From JAKFWF01 sp963750535 (GTDB lineage: Bacteria > Pseudomonadota > Alphaproteobacteria > Rhizobiales > Hyphomicrobiaceae), in assembly GCA_963750535.1 (NCBI GenBank), contig CAVVRF010000003.1, positions 18,382 to 82,381 of the forward strand: 64,000 bases of DNA, read 5' to 3'. Positions 27,177 to 38,789 of the stretch are shown here, piece by piece. The stretch's first letter is position 1. Every line of letters starts with the position of its first letter. The position numbers were made by a program, and so were the translations under genes. The notes under the pieces were generated by a model. The model was not told where the DNA came from. It did not search any database and saw nothing but the letters and a program-made list of their open reading frames with translations.

Positions 27177-30100
27177 TCAATGATGCACGAAATCCTCGTC
27201 ACGCAGCTCGTAGTGGCCGACGAGCTCGAGCTCGAACTCGACGTCGGCATCGTTATCGATGTTCCCCTGCAAGATCGTGACCTGTTGGCCGTCGAATTCC
27301 TGGTACTTGAAGGAAATTTCGCCTGGTTTGGTGAATTGGTCCTGGGCCCCGATCAGCACAAAGTGGCGGATGTTCGGGTCCTGGAAGGCGACGTCGATCA
27401 CGTCGGCGAACTCCTGGCTGATCCGGTCGAGGTCGATACGATCGCCGACCTGGAAATCCATGATCTTGTCGCGGTTGCCCTGACCATGCCCGATTGCCGC
27501 CGTCGACCCGAAGACGAAGGTGTCGTTGCCTTCGCCGCCCACGAACATGTTGACGGTGTTGCCGGCGATGAAGACGTCGTTGCCCGAGCCGCCGATCGCA
27601 TTTTCGACGTCGATCAGCGTGTCGGTGCCGAGGTCAAGGCTCGTGACATCGCCAGTTGAAAGATCGATCAGCGCATCGGCCAAGGTCGACGAGGCATCGT
27701 AGGTGTCGAGCCCGGAGCCGCCAGTGTACACGTCGTTGCCGTCGGCCGTGCCGGCGACGAACGTGTCGTTGCCGCTGTCGCCATTGACGGTATCGTTGCC
27801 AGCGCCGGCGTTGATGATGTTGGCCGCGCTGTTGCCGGTGATCGCGTCATCGCCGCTGCCGCCGTTGACGTTCTCGACGTCGGTCAGCAGGTCGATGCCG
27901 AGTGCCGCGCCGAGGGCGGTGCCCTTGGACAGGTCGATGGTGGCCTTGGCCGAGGTTGCCGAGGCATCGTAGGTGTCGTTGCCGTCGCCGCCGTCGAACA
28001 CGTCGTTGCCGACCTGCGCGCTGGCGCGCAGCACGTCGTCACCGTCACCGCCGGCAATCACGTTGTTGCCGGCGCCGGCCTCGACGAGGTCGTTGCCGCC
28101 GCCGCAGTTGATCTCGTTGTCCGCGGCATTGCCGATCAGGTGATCGTTGCCGGAGCCGGAGCTGATGTTCTCGATGCCGGTCAGGTGGTCGGTGCCGGTA
28201 CTGCTGCTGCTCGCGGTGCCATCGAGCAGGCTGACGACGATATCCGGCGTGGTGTCTAGACGAATCGTAGGTGTCGCGGCCTTCGCCGCCATCGTATTGG
28301 TCGTTACCATCGCCGTTCGATGCGAGGAACGTGTCGTCGCCGCCGCCGCCGGACGCAGTGTCGTTGCCGGTATTGGCGAGGATTGTGTCGTCGCCGCCGC
28401 CGCCCGCGATCAGATCGTCGCCGCCGCCGCCATCGAGCAGGTTCGCGGCATCGTCGCCGGTGATAGTGTCATTGGCACTGCCGGCAATGGCGCTCTCGAT
28501 CCCCTCCAGATGGTCGTCGCCGACGTCGGCGCTTCGGGCGCGCTGTTCTGCGAGGCTGATCACCATGGCAGCCGTGGTCGACCTGGCGTCGTAGGTGTCG
28601 AGCCCGTCGCCGCCGGTGATGGTATCGTTGCCGTCGCCCTTCTTGGCGACGAACCAGTCGTTGCCGGCGCCGCCGAGCAGGCTGTCGGCACCCGCGCCGC
28701 CGTTGATCAGATCGTCGCCGTCGCCGCCGTCGAGCAGGTTGACGGCGTCGTTGCCCACGATCCAGTCATTGCCGGTGCTGCCGACGACGTTCTCGATCTC
28801 GTCGACGATATCCTCGCCGGTGTCGGCGCTCTTGGCGGCTTTGAGGCCAAGATCGATCGTCAGCGACGCGGTCGTTTGCGAGGCGTCGTAGGTGTCCTGT
28901 CCCTGGCCGCCGGTATAGGTGTCGTTACCGTCGCCCTTGACGGCGATGAATCGGTCGTCACCACCGCCGCCACGCGCACGGTCCGAGCCCGTGCCGCCGG
29001 TGATGGTATCGTTGCCATCACTGCCATAGATCAGATCATCCCCGTCGTCGCCGGCGATCGTGTCGTCGCCGTCGCCACCGTCGACGGCATCGTTGCCGCT
29101 GCCGCCCGACATCACGTCGCTGCCCGCTTCGCCCAGCAGCGTGTCGTCGCCGGCCTCGCCGTAGATGGTGTCGGCGCCATCGCCGCCGTATACGATGTCA
29201 TTGCCGGAACCGCCGTAGACGACGTCGTCGCCGGCGCCGGCATAGATCACGTCGTCACCATCACCGCCTTCGAGGCGATCATTTCCAGCCCCGCCGACGA
29301 TGTTATCGTTGCCGGTCTGCGCGAGAACGGTGTCGGCGCCAGCCAGCGCCAGGATCGAGTCATCGCCCGACGTTCCGACGAGCTCGCTCCCCCGACGAGG
29401 TGCCTTCGATGCGCGTAGCAGTCGGCGCGTTGATGTCGAGCTTGGCGGTCTGCGCGACAGCGACGAGGCCGTCGCTGGACCAGGTAGTTGAACGTGACGG
29501 TCGACGTGTCGTCCGAGCTGGCGACGTAGTTCCAGCTGCCGTCGATATTGGCGGTCAGCGTGCCGGATGATGCGTGAAGGTCGCCGACGCCGAGCGTGTC
29601 GCCGTCGGGATCGTAGGAGCTGCCGAGCAGATCGCTGAGCGCGATCACCAGTAGCTGATTGGTCAGCAGCGCGCCGAGCATCACCGGCATGCCGAACTGC
29701 GGGGCACGATTATTCGTACGGTCCCGGTCGCCGTTTTGGGTGTCGACACGAACGCCGTCCGGCGCACCTGAGTCAGAGCCCGAAGTCGCTGCTCGGCCCC
29801 GAACCGGCGCTTGCAGTGGCGCGCGCGCCGGCGCCCACGGCACCGCTCGCCCCGGAACCGGCGCTTGCGGTGGAGCGCGCACCGGCGCCGGTGGCAGCGT
29901 GGATCCCGGCGGTGTCCGCCGCCTCCTTGGCAAACAGGCTGATCGCACTGCCGGGAGCGGCGCCGTACATCTTGACGTTGTCGTTACCCGCCAACGGCAA
30001 TCCCGAGGTGACATGGTTGAGATTGTCGGCGAACCGCGCCGTGGCGACCGAGGATCCCGCTGCAGCCAGATAGAGCCGCATGCCTCCGAAGCCGATCGCG

Positions 30101-30420
30101 GCAGGGGCGTCCTGCCAGGCCGACCAGGCGGAATCGTCGACCATGTCGCCGAATGTGGTCGCCGCCGAAAGGAAGCGCTCGTCGGTCTGCGCATGCCGCT
30201 CCTCCAGCGGCTGGATCGGCGCGAAGGACGGCAGGGAGAACGCCGCCTTGGCCTCGCTCGGATAAAGGATGTTCTTGATCAGGATGGCAGCATTCGCCAG
30301 GACGAGCCCGATGGTGGCGCGCAAGAAGATCTTGCTGTCATGCGGTTCGGCAATTTCATACTTGCGGCGAGGCGTGCCGTCGTCGTTGAGAGCCTGTTGA
30401 TCGCCCGTCGAGCGCATCAA
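27177..30420 (-). pseudogene. Large RTX protein with cadherin-like domain, four apparent frameshifts
   Basis: Reads as about 1079 aa after removing one excess base near each of 29799, 29477, 29391 and 28258 (3244-4 is divisible by 3). The N-terminus has a hydrophobic helix (about residues 34-56). A Ser/Gly/Ala-rich linker (about 180-215) precedes a cadherin/VCBS-like domain (NYVASSDDTSTVTFNYLV). RTX nonapeptides (GGxGxDxUx) then fill most of the protein, with five modules of about 95 residues each containing DTYDxS. The end (FVFGSTAAIGHGQGNRDKI, VGDRIDLDRI) is a serralysin-type C-terminal cap. Such proteins are calcium-folded outside the cell and exported by T1SS, here the flanking HlyD and PrtD genes. 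Likely an adhesin or surface-layer protein; no enzymatic domain is seen. Confidence 0.8.
27689..28900 (-). repeat. Five RTX modules of about 270-320 bp
   Basis: The codons for DTYDxS recur near 27689, 27961, 28262, 28581 and 28880. Each repeat holds a helical/strand segment (xIDLxxG), an IENVxGSxGND element and several GGxGxDxUx nonapeptides. Internal tandem duplication of a calcium-binding module is the likely origin. Confidence 0.8.
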
Positions 30421-30432
30421 AGCCTCCTCTGG

Positions 30433-32172
30433 CTAGGCTGCTGGCCGTGCAATCGGCACTGCGCCTGGCTTTGGTTTCAGCTGCTTGGCAAAAATCTCGT
30501 CCTTCGGTCCGAAGGCTGTAAGTCTGCCGTTCTGCACGACACCTATCATGTCGACGGCGGCCAGCGCGCTCGGCCGATGCGCGACGACGACCACGATGCC
30601 GCCGCGAGCCCGGACCGAAAGCATGGCCTGCGTGAGGGCGGCCTCGCCCTCGGCATCGAGGTTGGAGTTGGGCTCGTCGAGCACGACCAGGAACGGGTCG
30701 CCATAAAGGGCACGGGCAAGGCCGATGCGTTGCCGCTGTCCGGCCGACAACGCGGTCCCGTTCGGTCCGAGCTCAGTGCCATAGCCCTGCGGCAGCCGGA
30801 CGATCATCTCGTGCACGCCGGCCGCATTGGCCGCGGCGATGATCTTCCTGCTGTCGGGGTCGGTTTCGAAGCGGCAGATGTTCTGGCTGATGGTGCCATC
30901 AAGCAGGCTGACCTCTTGCGGCAGATAGCCGACAAACTGGCCGAGCTCGTCGGCCGGCCATTGATCGATGTCCGCATCGTCGAGCCGGACGTCGCCGCGC
31001 AGCAGCGGCCACACTCCGGTGAGGCTGCGCGCGAGCGATGATTTGCCGCCGCCGCTCGGACCGATGATTCCGGTGCCCTGGCCAGCCTTGAGTTCCAGGC
31101 TGACGTCGCTAAGCACCACCATGCCGCTGCTCGGCGCGGCTACCGTGATCTTCTCGATCTTCAGATCGCGCCGAGGCATCGGCAGGACCAATTGTGTCGG
31201 CTTCTCGTCGAGCGCCGTCAAAGTTTCGGTGAGGCGCGTGTAGCTGCGGCGGGCGGCGACGACGCCCTTCCATTGGCTGATTGCCAGGTCGACCGGCGCC
31301 AGGGCGCGGGCCGAGGCGACGGAGGCGGCGATGATCGAGCCGGCGGTGAGGTCGCCCTTGATCGTCAGATAGGCGCCGAGGCCGAGCACCGCAGACTGCA
31401 GGATCATCCGCAGCACCTTGGATAGGCCGGCGAATGTGCCGGTGACATCGCTGGTCTTGGTCTGCAAGCGCAGATGCTCGTCGTTGAGCTTGACGAAGCG
31501 CGAGACCGCGCGGCCGGTAAAGCCCATGGCGCGGATTACGTCGGAATTGCGCGCGTGCGCATCGACCATCGCGGCTCTGGCGATCGCCGCCTGCTGCGTC
31601 GGGCCGCTGTGCTTCTGGGTGAAGATCTCGGTGAGGACGGTTAGCCCGGTGAGCACCAATGCGCCGCCGAAGGTCAGGATCCCCAGGTAGGGGTGCAGGC
31701 AGTAGACGAAAATGAGATACAGGGGCATCCAGGGCAGGTCGAACAGTGCCATTGGGCCTTGGCCGGCCGTGAAGTGCCGCAGGGTATCGACGTCGCGGCC
31801 CCGCTCGGTCGCTTCGGCCGTCGAGAAGCCATAGCGCGGCATGTCGATTGCGACCTTGTGCGCCAGCGGCGCAAGCTTTGCGTCAAGCTTGGCGCCGAGA
31901 CGCACCAGTATCTGCGAGCGGCTGACGTCGAGCAGGCCCTGGATCATGTAGAGGCCGATCGCCAGGGCCGACAGGGCGAGCAGCGTCGGCACGCTTTGAC
32001 TCGTCAGCGTCCGGTCATATATCTGCAGCATGTAGAACGAGCCGGTGAGGGCGAGCAGGTTGACGACGCCCGACACCAGGAACACAAATCCGATTACGCC
32101 TCGTAGGCCGCCCAGCTCGGCGATCGGTGTGCGCTTCTTGGTGAACAACCTCTTGACGGAGTTCTTTCTCAT
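30433..32172 (-). CDS. Type I secretion ABC exporter, PrtD family
   Basis: 579 aa from the ATG at 32172 (GAGGG upstream). Membrane domain of about 1-310 with six helices, then an ABC domain: Walker A GPSGGGKSS (about residue 362), signature LSAGQRQR (about 465), Walker B FLVVLDEPNSNLD (about 485), H-loop VVVVAHRPS. This layout without a peptidase domain is that of PrtD/HasD exporters for RTX clients with C-terminal signals. The RTX gene starts 12 bp downstream and the HlyD gene follows, so exporter and substrate are co-transcribed. The peroxidase upstream is probably a second client. Confidence 0.92.
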   Translation of the reverse strand: MRKNSVKRLFTKKRTPIAELGGLRGVIGFVFLVSGVVNLLALTGSFYMLQIYDRTLTSQSVPTLLALSALAIGLYMIQGLLDVSRSQILVRLGAKLDAKLAPLAHKVAIDMPRYGFSTAEATERGRDVDTLRHFTAGQGPMALFDLPWMPLYLIFVYCLHPYLGILTFGGALVLTGLTVLTEIFTQKHSGPTQQAAIARAAMVDAHARNSDVIRAMGFTGRAVSRFVKLNDEHLRLQTKTSDVTGTFAGLSKVLRMILQSAVLGLGAYLTIKGDLTAGSIIAASVASARALAPVDLAISQWKGVVAARRSYTRLTETLTALDEKPTQLVLPMPRRDLKIEKITVAAPSSGMVVLSDVSLELKAGQGTGIIGPSGGGKSSLARSLTGVWPLLRGDVRLDDADIDQWPADELGQFVGYLPQEVSLLDGTISQNICRFETDPDSRKIIAAANAAGVHEMIVRLPQGYGTELGPNGTALSAGQRQRIGLARALYGDPFLVVLDEPNSNLDAEGEAALTQAMLSVRARGGIVVVVAHRPSALAAVDMIGVVQNGRLTAFGPKDEIFAKQLKPKPGAVPIARPAA

Positions 32173-32760
32173 AACGCAAACCCTCACACAACCGACGCCG
32201 TCTGCGGCCCTTGCCAATACTGCGGAGGGTTAACGACCCCCCGCAGCGAACTTCCGCAATATGCTGAAGCATCGTAATCGCCAGCAAAATCCGTGCCTGA
32301 TAATCAGGAATTTTCAACACCAATAAAATAAGTCAATAACCTGCGTAGTCACAAAAGTTCAGTAATTGACCCTTGGCCCGCAAACTCGAGGCCGACAGAA
32401 TCGGCAATCGAAATCCGGGTCGATCGATCCTCCGATGGCTGATTGGCTTTGTTGCGTTGCACTATCATGCCGTTGGGCCATTCAGCTGATTAGCTTGTAT
32501 TTTACCACCTCTGGTAGCCTCCGCGGCAAGTATAGAAATTATCGACGCGGCGGCCGCCGTCAAGAAAATTCGCTACACTGTTTAGGGCATTTTTATTGTT
32601 ACCACGGCCTTTCGTCGAATAGCTTCGGACCAGCGAACTAGACCTTTGGTCAGTTTCGGCGTGCCGTTGCCGGCTACCGCCACACGTCGCGTCTCGGCGG
32701 CGGGCGTTTGGATCGGCGCGGCAATGACAATTGCCATTGCACGCGCCGCGCCGGCTCGCC
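32173..32760. promoter_or_regulatory. Gene-free, AT-rich stretch upstream of the T1SS operon
   Basis: 588 bp, with a section (32220-32360 and 32450-32640) far lower in GC than the surroundings. It lies after the peroxidase stop and before the PrtD start, so it should contain a terminator for the former and a promoter for the latter. No gene with convincing codon use is present. Confidence 0.45.
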
Positions 32761-35700
32761 TCAAATCAGCAGTTTGAAGTCGGTAATGTCGATGTTCGCC
32801 GGGGCGACATCCTTGATGGTGATGCTGTCGCCGCCGATGAACTGGATCAGGGTGTCGAGGCCGCTGGCGGAGATCGAAACGCTGCCGGCAAACGAGGCGG
32901 TGGAGATGCCGCGGGTCTGCAGGTCGATCTTGTCCTGTCCGCCGGCTGGATCGGCGTCGAAGGCGAAGATCGTGTCGTGGCCGGAGGCGAGGCCGAAGAT
33001 GAACGAGTCGTTGCCGGCCTCGCCGAAGAGGTCGTCGTCGCCGCCGCCGCCGAGGATGATGTCGGCACCGCCGCCGCCCTTGATGACGTTGTGGCCAGCG
33101 GTGCCGTTGATCAGGTTGGCGAGGCCATTGCCAGTTCCGTTGATGGCCGTGCCGGTCATGTAGAGGCGCTCGACATTGTTGCCGAGGGTGAAGTCGGCGC
33201 CGCTGTAGACGCGGTCGTCGCCGGCATTCAGCGCCTCGATTACAACGTCGGCGGAGTTGTCGACATAGTAGATGTCGTTGCCGGTGCCGCCAGTCATCTC
33301 ATCGGCGCCGCCACCGCCATTGAGCGTGTCGTTGCCGTCGCCGCCGAACAGCTTGTTGGCGGCGAGGTTGCCGGCGAGGACGTTGTCGAGGCCGTTGCCG
33401 GTGCCGGTGATGGCGGAGCCGATCAGGTCCAGGCGCTCGACGTTGTCCGCGAGGGTGTAGCTGATGCTGCTGATGACGCGGTCGCTGCCGGCACCCACAG
33501 CCTCGATCACGACATCGCCGGCGTTGTCGACATTGTAGGTGTCGTCGCCGATGCCGCCGGACATCTGGTCGGCGCCGATCCCGCCGTTGAGCGCGTCGTT
33601 GCCGGCGCCGCCATCGAGCGTGTCATCGCCGCCGAAGCCGTTCAGCGTGTCGTTGTTGCCGTTGCCGAATGCCTGGTCGGAGCCCGCGGTGCCATTAAAT
33701 GTATCAGCGTTGACGCCGCCATTGAACAGCCTGCCGACAAGGCCGGTTGAGCTCGAAACGACTTGTTCGCCGAAGCCGGCGCCGTCCAGGAATGAGACGA
33801 CCACGCGGAGGATCGTGCCGACCTGTCCCGAAGTCGGAGTGAACGTATCGGAGAAGGCGCCGCCGATATCGCTCCAGGTGAGGCCGTTGTTGGCCGAGCT
33901 CTGCCACTGGAAGTCGAACGTGAGCGGCAGCCCGTTCTGGTCGGAGATCCCCAGCGTTGATGCGACGAGCGCTTGTCCGCTGGTTGGGGTCAGATCGCTG
34001 ATCGAAGGCGTGCCGGTGGCAATGGCGTTGAAGAGAAAGTTCACTTCATATTCGATGAAGCCACCGACCCCATCGGAGAACCGCAGTACCTCGATGTTGC
34101 GCAGGGTGTCGGTGCCATCGTCGATCAAACCGCCAAGGCCGCCACCGCCGCCACCGCCACCACCGCCACCCACGATCGGAACGTGCGTGACAGTCAGTGA
34201 GTTGTCCGGGTTGATATCGAGGATGTAGTTGGCGATCTCGTCATTGAACACCGCCACGTCACGGCTGTCGGCCGGCGTCTGATCATAAAGGATCTCGCGC
34301 ACTGCCTTGAGCTGGCCGGGGTTGATCGTTCCGGCGACCATCAGGCTGTCGAGGCTCTGGCCGACCCAGCTCGCCGGCACGCCGGCGCCGGCCTGAATGA
34401 CGCCCTTCAGGCTATCGACGGTGGCGATCTCGGGGCCGGTCCCGTCCTTGTTCTGATGAATGGAGATGCGGACATTGAGCCAGGCATCGCCGTCGATGAT
34501 GTCGTCACCGAGGTTGCCGGTGATGATATCGCTGCCGTCGCCGCCGAGGAGGATCTCGCCGCCGGCATCGCCGCGCACCTGATCGAGGATGATTGCGTTG
34601 GGATCATTGGTCGGATTTGGTGCGCCGACGTTGCCGATGACCGCGTCCAACCCGGCAATGCGGTCGACGCCCGATTGTTTCAGGGTCTTGTCGAAATTCT
34701 CGCCAAGAACCAGCTTGGCGGCGCCGGTCAGGATGTCATCGAACTTCCAGCCCGACAGGCCTTCGACGGAGTCGAACCGGTCGCGCAGGATCAGGGCCGG
34801 GCGGGTGTCGAAGATGGTGATCCCGAGGTCGGAGTCGGCTGCGTTCGGGTCGCCCTTGTGGATCGCCCAGTCGAACCCATCCATGCCGTTGCTGCGCTGG
34901 ATGCCGGGGCCCTGGACCATGATGTCGTCGCCGTTCTCGCCATCATAGTCGGTGTCGTTGCCCTGGCCGTCGAGGATGTCGTGGCCGATGATCGGGCTGT
35001 TGAAGAACAGCTCGGAATTCTCGCCCGACAGGCTGTCGAACCCTTCGCCGCCCTCGATCCAGTCGTCGCCTTCGTTGCCCATCAGCGCGATCGGGTGCGG
35101 AGCCGCCGAGGATGAAGTCGTCGCCCGGACCGGCGAACACCTCGGTGGTGTCGGTGACGGCCATGAGGAAGTCCTGGCCCTCGCCGCCGAACAGCAGGTC
35201 GAGGCCGTGGCCGTTGACGATCACGTCGTTGCCGGCCTCGCCGCGCAGGAAGTCGTCGCCGAACGGATCGATGATGATGTCGTCGCCGTCGCCGCCGAAC
35301 ACCTGGTCGGACTCCATCCCCGGGTTGATGAAGTCGTCGCCGCCGTCGCCCCACAGCGTGTCGATGCCCTTGTCGCCGATCAGCGTGTCGCGGCCCTCGG
35401 TGCCGCCGAGGACGACGTGCTCGCCGCCGCTGAATTTCAGCAGGTTGCCATCGACGAAGCCATCGCCGTCGATGTCGACGGTACCGAGGATGCGCGTGAC
35501 CTTGTGCTCGATCGCCTGCAGGATCGGGTTGTCCCAGGCCGGGTCGAGCAGCGAGCGATCGAGGGGATCGGTGCCGTTGAGCGCGGCATTGCCGCTGTAG
35601 TTCTCCTGTTTGACCAGCGGGTCGAGCTCGAGGATCATGTCGGGCACTTCCATGATCTCGGCCGACAAGTGGGTCGCGTGCAGGTCACCGAGATCGGTAT

Positions 35701-38309
35701 TGCGCATGATCAGGTCGGTGAACGTGTTGGGCTCGAGCAGGTTGAGCAGGTTCATGCCCTGGGTACGGCTCAGGTAGTAGAACCGGTCGCCGTTCTGCAG
35801 GTGCTCCATCTGGTATTCGAAGACGTAGTTGAAGGTGGAGCCCAGCATGCCGCCGAACTCCATGATCTCCTCGGCCAGGCCGCCGATCCACAGGTCGACG
35901 TCGTTGAGGCCGGAGTTCTCCGGCCGTCCACGGCCCGGTGCTGTTCAGGAACGCGAGGCGATCGGCGAAGTCGACGGCCGCCGTCAGTGTCGTGGTGCCG
36001 CCGTTGATGGTGACGTCGCCGCCCAGGACCAGGGCGGTGGCGACCGCGCGCTGCTCCTCGAGCGTGTCGACGTCGGCACGCATCAATGCGGTATGCTTGC
36101 CGTAGGCGGCGATGAAGTTGATGACCGAGGTCGGGTGCTTGATGTTCTGCGCGAAGTCGAGCCAGCTGGTATAGGGCTTGACCTGCGCGTCGCCGGTCAT
36201 GGCGAACAGCTGGCTGCGCGCGTCATTGAGCGATGGAATGCCGGTGTCGCGGCCGCGCGCGATGTTGATGGCCGGGAGATCGAGCGGCAGTCCGAGCAGG
36301 TTGTTGCGCAGCGCCTCGACGACGAACTCGTCGATCTCGTTGCCGACCTGGCGTGACATGCCGCGGATGATCGCGCCGGTCGCCACCTCGTCGCTCACCG
36401 CCGACAAGGTGCCGGCGCTGGCGGTGAACGCCTGCGGATTGAGGAACGCCTCGATCAGGCCGATCTGGCTGGCGTCGCTCGAGGCGCCATTGCTGTTGAC
36501 GAGGGTCAGGTCGTTGTCGAGGCGGTCGACCGTGTCGGTCAGCATCGAGTGGCCGAACCGGTAGACGGTGTGGGCGAACTCGGCGACGATCGCCGGATCG
36601 AGATCGGCCGAGTTGGTGAAGACGAACGGATCGACGTTCGGCTGCAGGCGGCGTGCGAACTCCTCGAACACGAGGTGCTGATACTGCATCTCGGTGACGA
36701 AGCGGGCGGCCTGGAACAGGCGCTCGCCGTCCCATGCGAGACCTGCCGCGAAGGCATCGATCGCGGCGCGGTCGCCGGCCGGCGGCAGCGCGGTGCCGAC
36801 CGGCAGGTCGACGAGCAGCCACTCGTTGATGAATGCCAGATCGCCGGAGGCGATGATCGTCGCCTTGTTCTCGTCGACGAGGCGGTTGTGCTCGGAGTGG
36901 AAGATAGTGTGGACGGCGGTCAGGCCGATGTTCTCGTTGCCGCGCCCGTCGCCGGTGACGAAGTGCGCGTTGAGCATCTCATCGTCATAGGTGAGCGAGT
37001 TGTGATCGTCGCCGACGCCGGGATCGGTGTCGGCAACCTGGCGGGTCTCGGCGATCCCGTCATGATCGACGTCGACCAGGCTTGGCGCCGCGTGATGGGC
37101 AATGTCGTTGAGGAAGGCATGGCCGGTGCGCATCGCGCCCACCGCTTCCGGGCTGACCGGAGCGAGCGGATTGCCTTCGACCACGATGTCATCGTCGGTA
37201 TTGAGGATGTTGTCGCCGCCGACGCCGATGATGATCTGGGCATAGCCGTTCGGGCCGGGAATGAACTTGCCGTACGGGTCGGTACGCAATTCCGGCACGT
37301 TGTGCACGTCGAAATCGGACAGCGCGATGCCGAGCATGCTCGCCGCCTGGGCCTTCACTTCGCCCCAGTTGGCGATGCCGCCGTGTGCGCCGTTGAGCAG
37401 CTTGCCGGTGGCGACGGTCTGGCCGTTGACGGTCGTATACTCGCGCAGGAACACCTGGTGCGAGGCACTCGAGGTATAGGTCTGGTTCTGGTCGACGAAC
37501 GGCGTGGTCGTGTTCTCGGTCTCGGTGCCGTTGAATGTCGTGGCGCGGGTCACCGCCATGAAGCGCAGGTGTGCCGGCAGGTCGTCGCCATTGCCGAAGA
37601 TGCCGTCGGCGCCGGCGATCAAGGGATCGTCGGCCTCCAGCGGAATATAGACCGTGCCGTTGCCGCCCTTGGTGACGAGATCGAGGCCGTGATCGAAGAA
37701 CTGCCCGAACAGTGTCATCCAGCCGCTGTTCGACGGCGACAGGCCGATATCGGGCGATTGGTTGGGGATGACGGCAAGGTCGGCGTTGGTGATCTCGACG
37801 TCTACGCCGGGATCGACGATCGCGCCGGGCGCGACCGGGTTCTTGCCGGGATGCGCGGCCAGCCAGGTGTCGACCGCGATCGGATTTGCGAACCAGGCCT
37901 CGATCGCCGCCGGATTGTTCACCGTCTGATCGACGACGAGGTTCGAGATCGTGCGCGGATCGGCGTCGGCGACGTCGCCGGGCAGGGCGTAGTTGTTGTT
38001 GGTGACGACCGGCGCGCCTGGGCCGAACGACATTGTGTCGCCATCGGCGGGATTGGCGGTCGGTTCGAAGCTGCGGAAGTCGGCGGCCAGCAGGCGTGGG
38101 AAGAGCTCGTCCGCGGCACCCGTGCGATACTGCCCCGGCAGCAGGTGGTTATAGCTGCCGTCGACCGTGCGCAGGCCCTGCGGCAGCAAGGTATTGTCCT
38201 GGCCGATGATGTCGATGAGCTGTTCGCCGGCGGCGTGCCGCTCCGCAATCTTGATCTGATCCAAGATCTTGGAAAGATCTGCTAGATTAACAATGAAGCT
38301 AGTAGACAT
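32761..38309 (-). pseudogene. Giant animal-type haem peroxidase with RTX repeats (peroxicin, MopA-like), two apparent frameshifts
   Basis: About 1848 aa after removing one excess base near 35921 and near 35094 (5549-2 is divisible by 3). Residues about 1-880 are a peroxidase-cyclooxygenase superfamily domain. WMTLFGQFFDHGLDLV carries the distal His, VHTIFHSEHNRLVDE the conserved helix, and AHTVYRFGHSML the proximal-His region. INIARGRDTGIPSLNDAR and, after the first join, VDLWIGGLAEE and NGDRFYYL are further family motifs. RTX blocks follow (about 35000-35400 and 32950-33700) around an Ig-like segment. The end has no signal peptide counterpart at the N-terminus, fitting C-terminal T1SS export. 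Related proteins oxidise Mn(II) or halides with peroxide; the substrate here is inferred, not shown. Confidence 0.85.
34138..34170 (-). repeat. Trinucleotide tract encoding eleven glycines
   Basis: GCC/ACC triplets on the plus strand encode eleven consecutive Gly residues in the peroxidase, between an RTX block and a GLIDDGTDTLRN strand. It is a flexible linker and could vary in length by replication slippage in steps of three without breaking the frame. Confidence 0.85.
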
Positions 38310-38789
38310 GACGGTTGTTTCCTTACTAGACTGATCGCTCTTTTAGCTGATGGCCTTGGCTGTCTTGGTCAGGCGGGTTGATGCAGCGCGGCGACTTGTG
38401 GTGCCGGCGGCTTCGGTTGGCTATGGTGATCGTCGAACAGTTGAAAGCAATTTCTTCATGGTCCGCTTGGTCGTTGCCAGCAGTGCGCCGGGCGTGTCGT
38501 GATTGCTCTTGAAGCGAAGTGAATTGCGCGGCGATGTCGAACAGGCGTGGAGCGGTTGATGACGCTCGTGGGCTGCGGATGCGACTGGGCGAACGCCGAC
38601 GGGCGGACGGCAGTGCAACGGTCTGTTTTCCGAGCCAAGACATACGCAAACTTTCAATCCGACATGGTTTCTCAATCCGACTCGTCGCCTGACCAAACGC
38701 ATTGGCGGGACGAATTGGCCCGGTAATTGCTCGGGTTGTTCGCTAATCTTCATCCAAAGTGGCGTAGCTAGTAACAGTCAGTTTACGAA
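38310..38789. promoter_or_regulatory. Divergent intergenic region between peroxidase and sensor kinase
   Basis: 480 bp without a convincing gene. It must hold the peroxidase promoter (AAGGAAAC ribosome-binding site just before the ATG) and the kinase promoter. The layout allows the regulator encoded at 40292 to control the peroxidase. No binding motif is recognised. Confidence 0.5.

Noticed and set aside
27177..29400. Regular spaced repeats resembling a repeat array such as CRISPR
   Set aside because: The period follows coding RTX modules and nonapeptides, spacers are not unique, and no leader or cas gene is present.
32440..32480. GGCTTTGTTGC motif resembling an insertion-sequence end
   Set aside because: No matching inverted repeat, no target duplication and no transposase are found in the gap.
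36549..38285. Long plus-strand open frame opposite the peroxidase
   Set aside because: Val/Asp/Gly-rich composition mirrors the codon bias of the peroxidase on the other strand; no start signal or domain.
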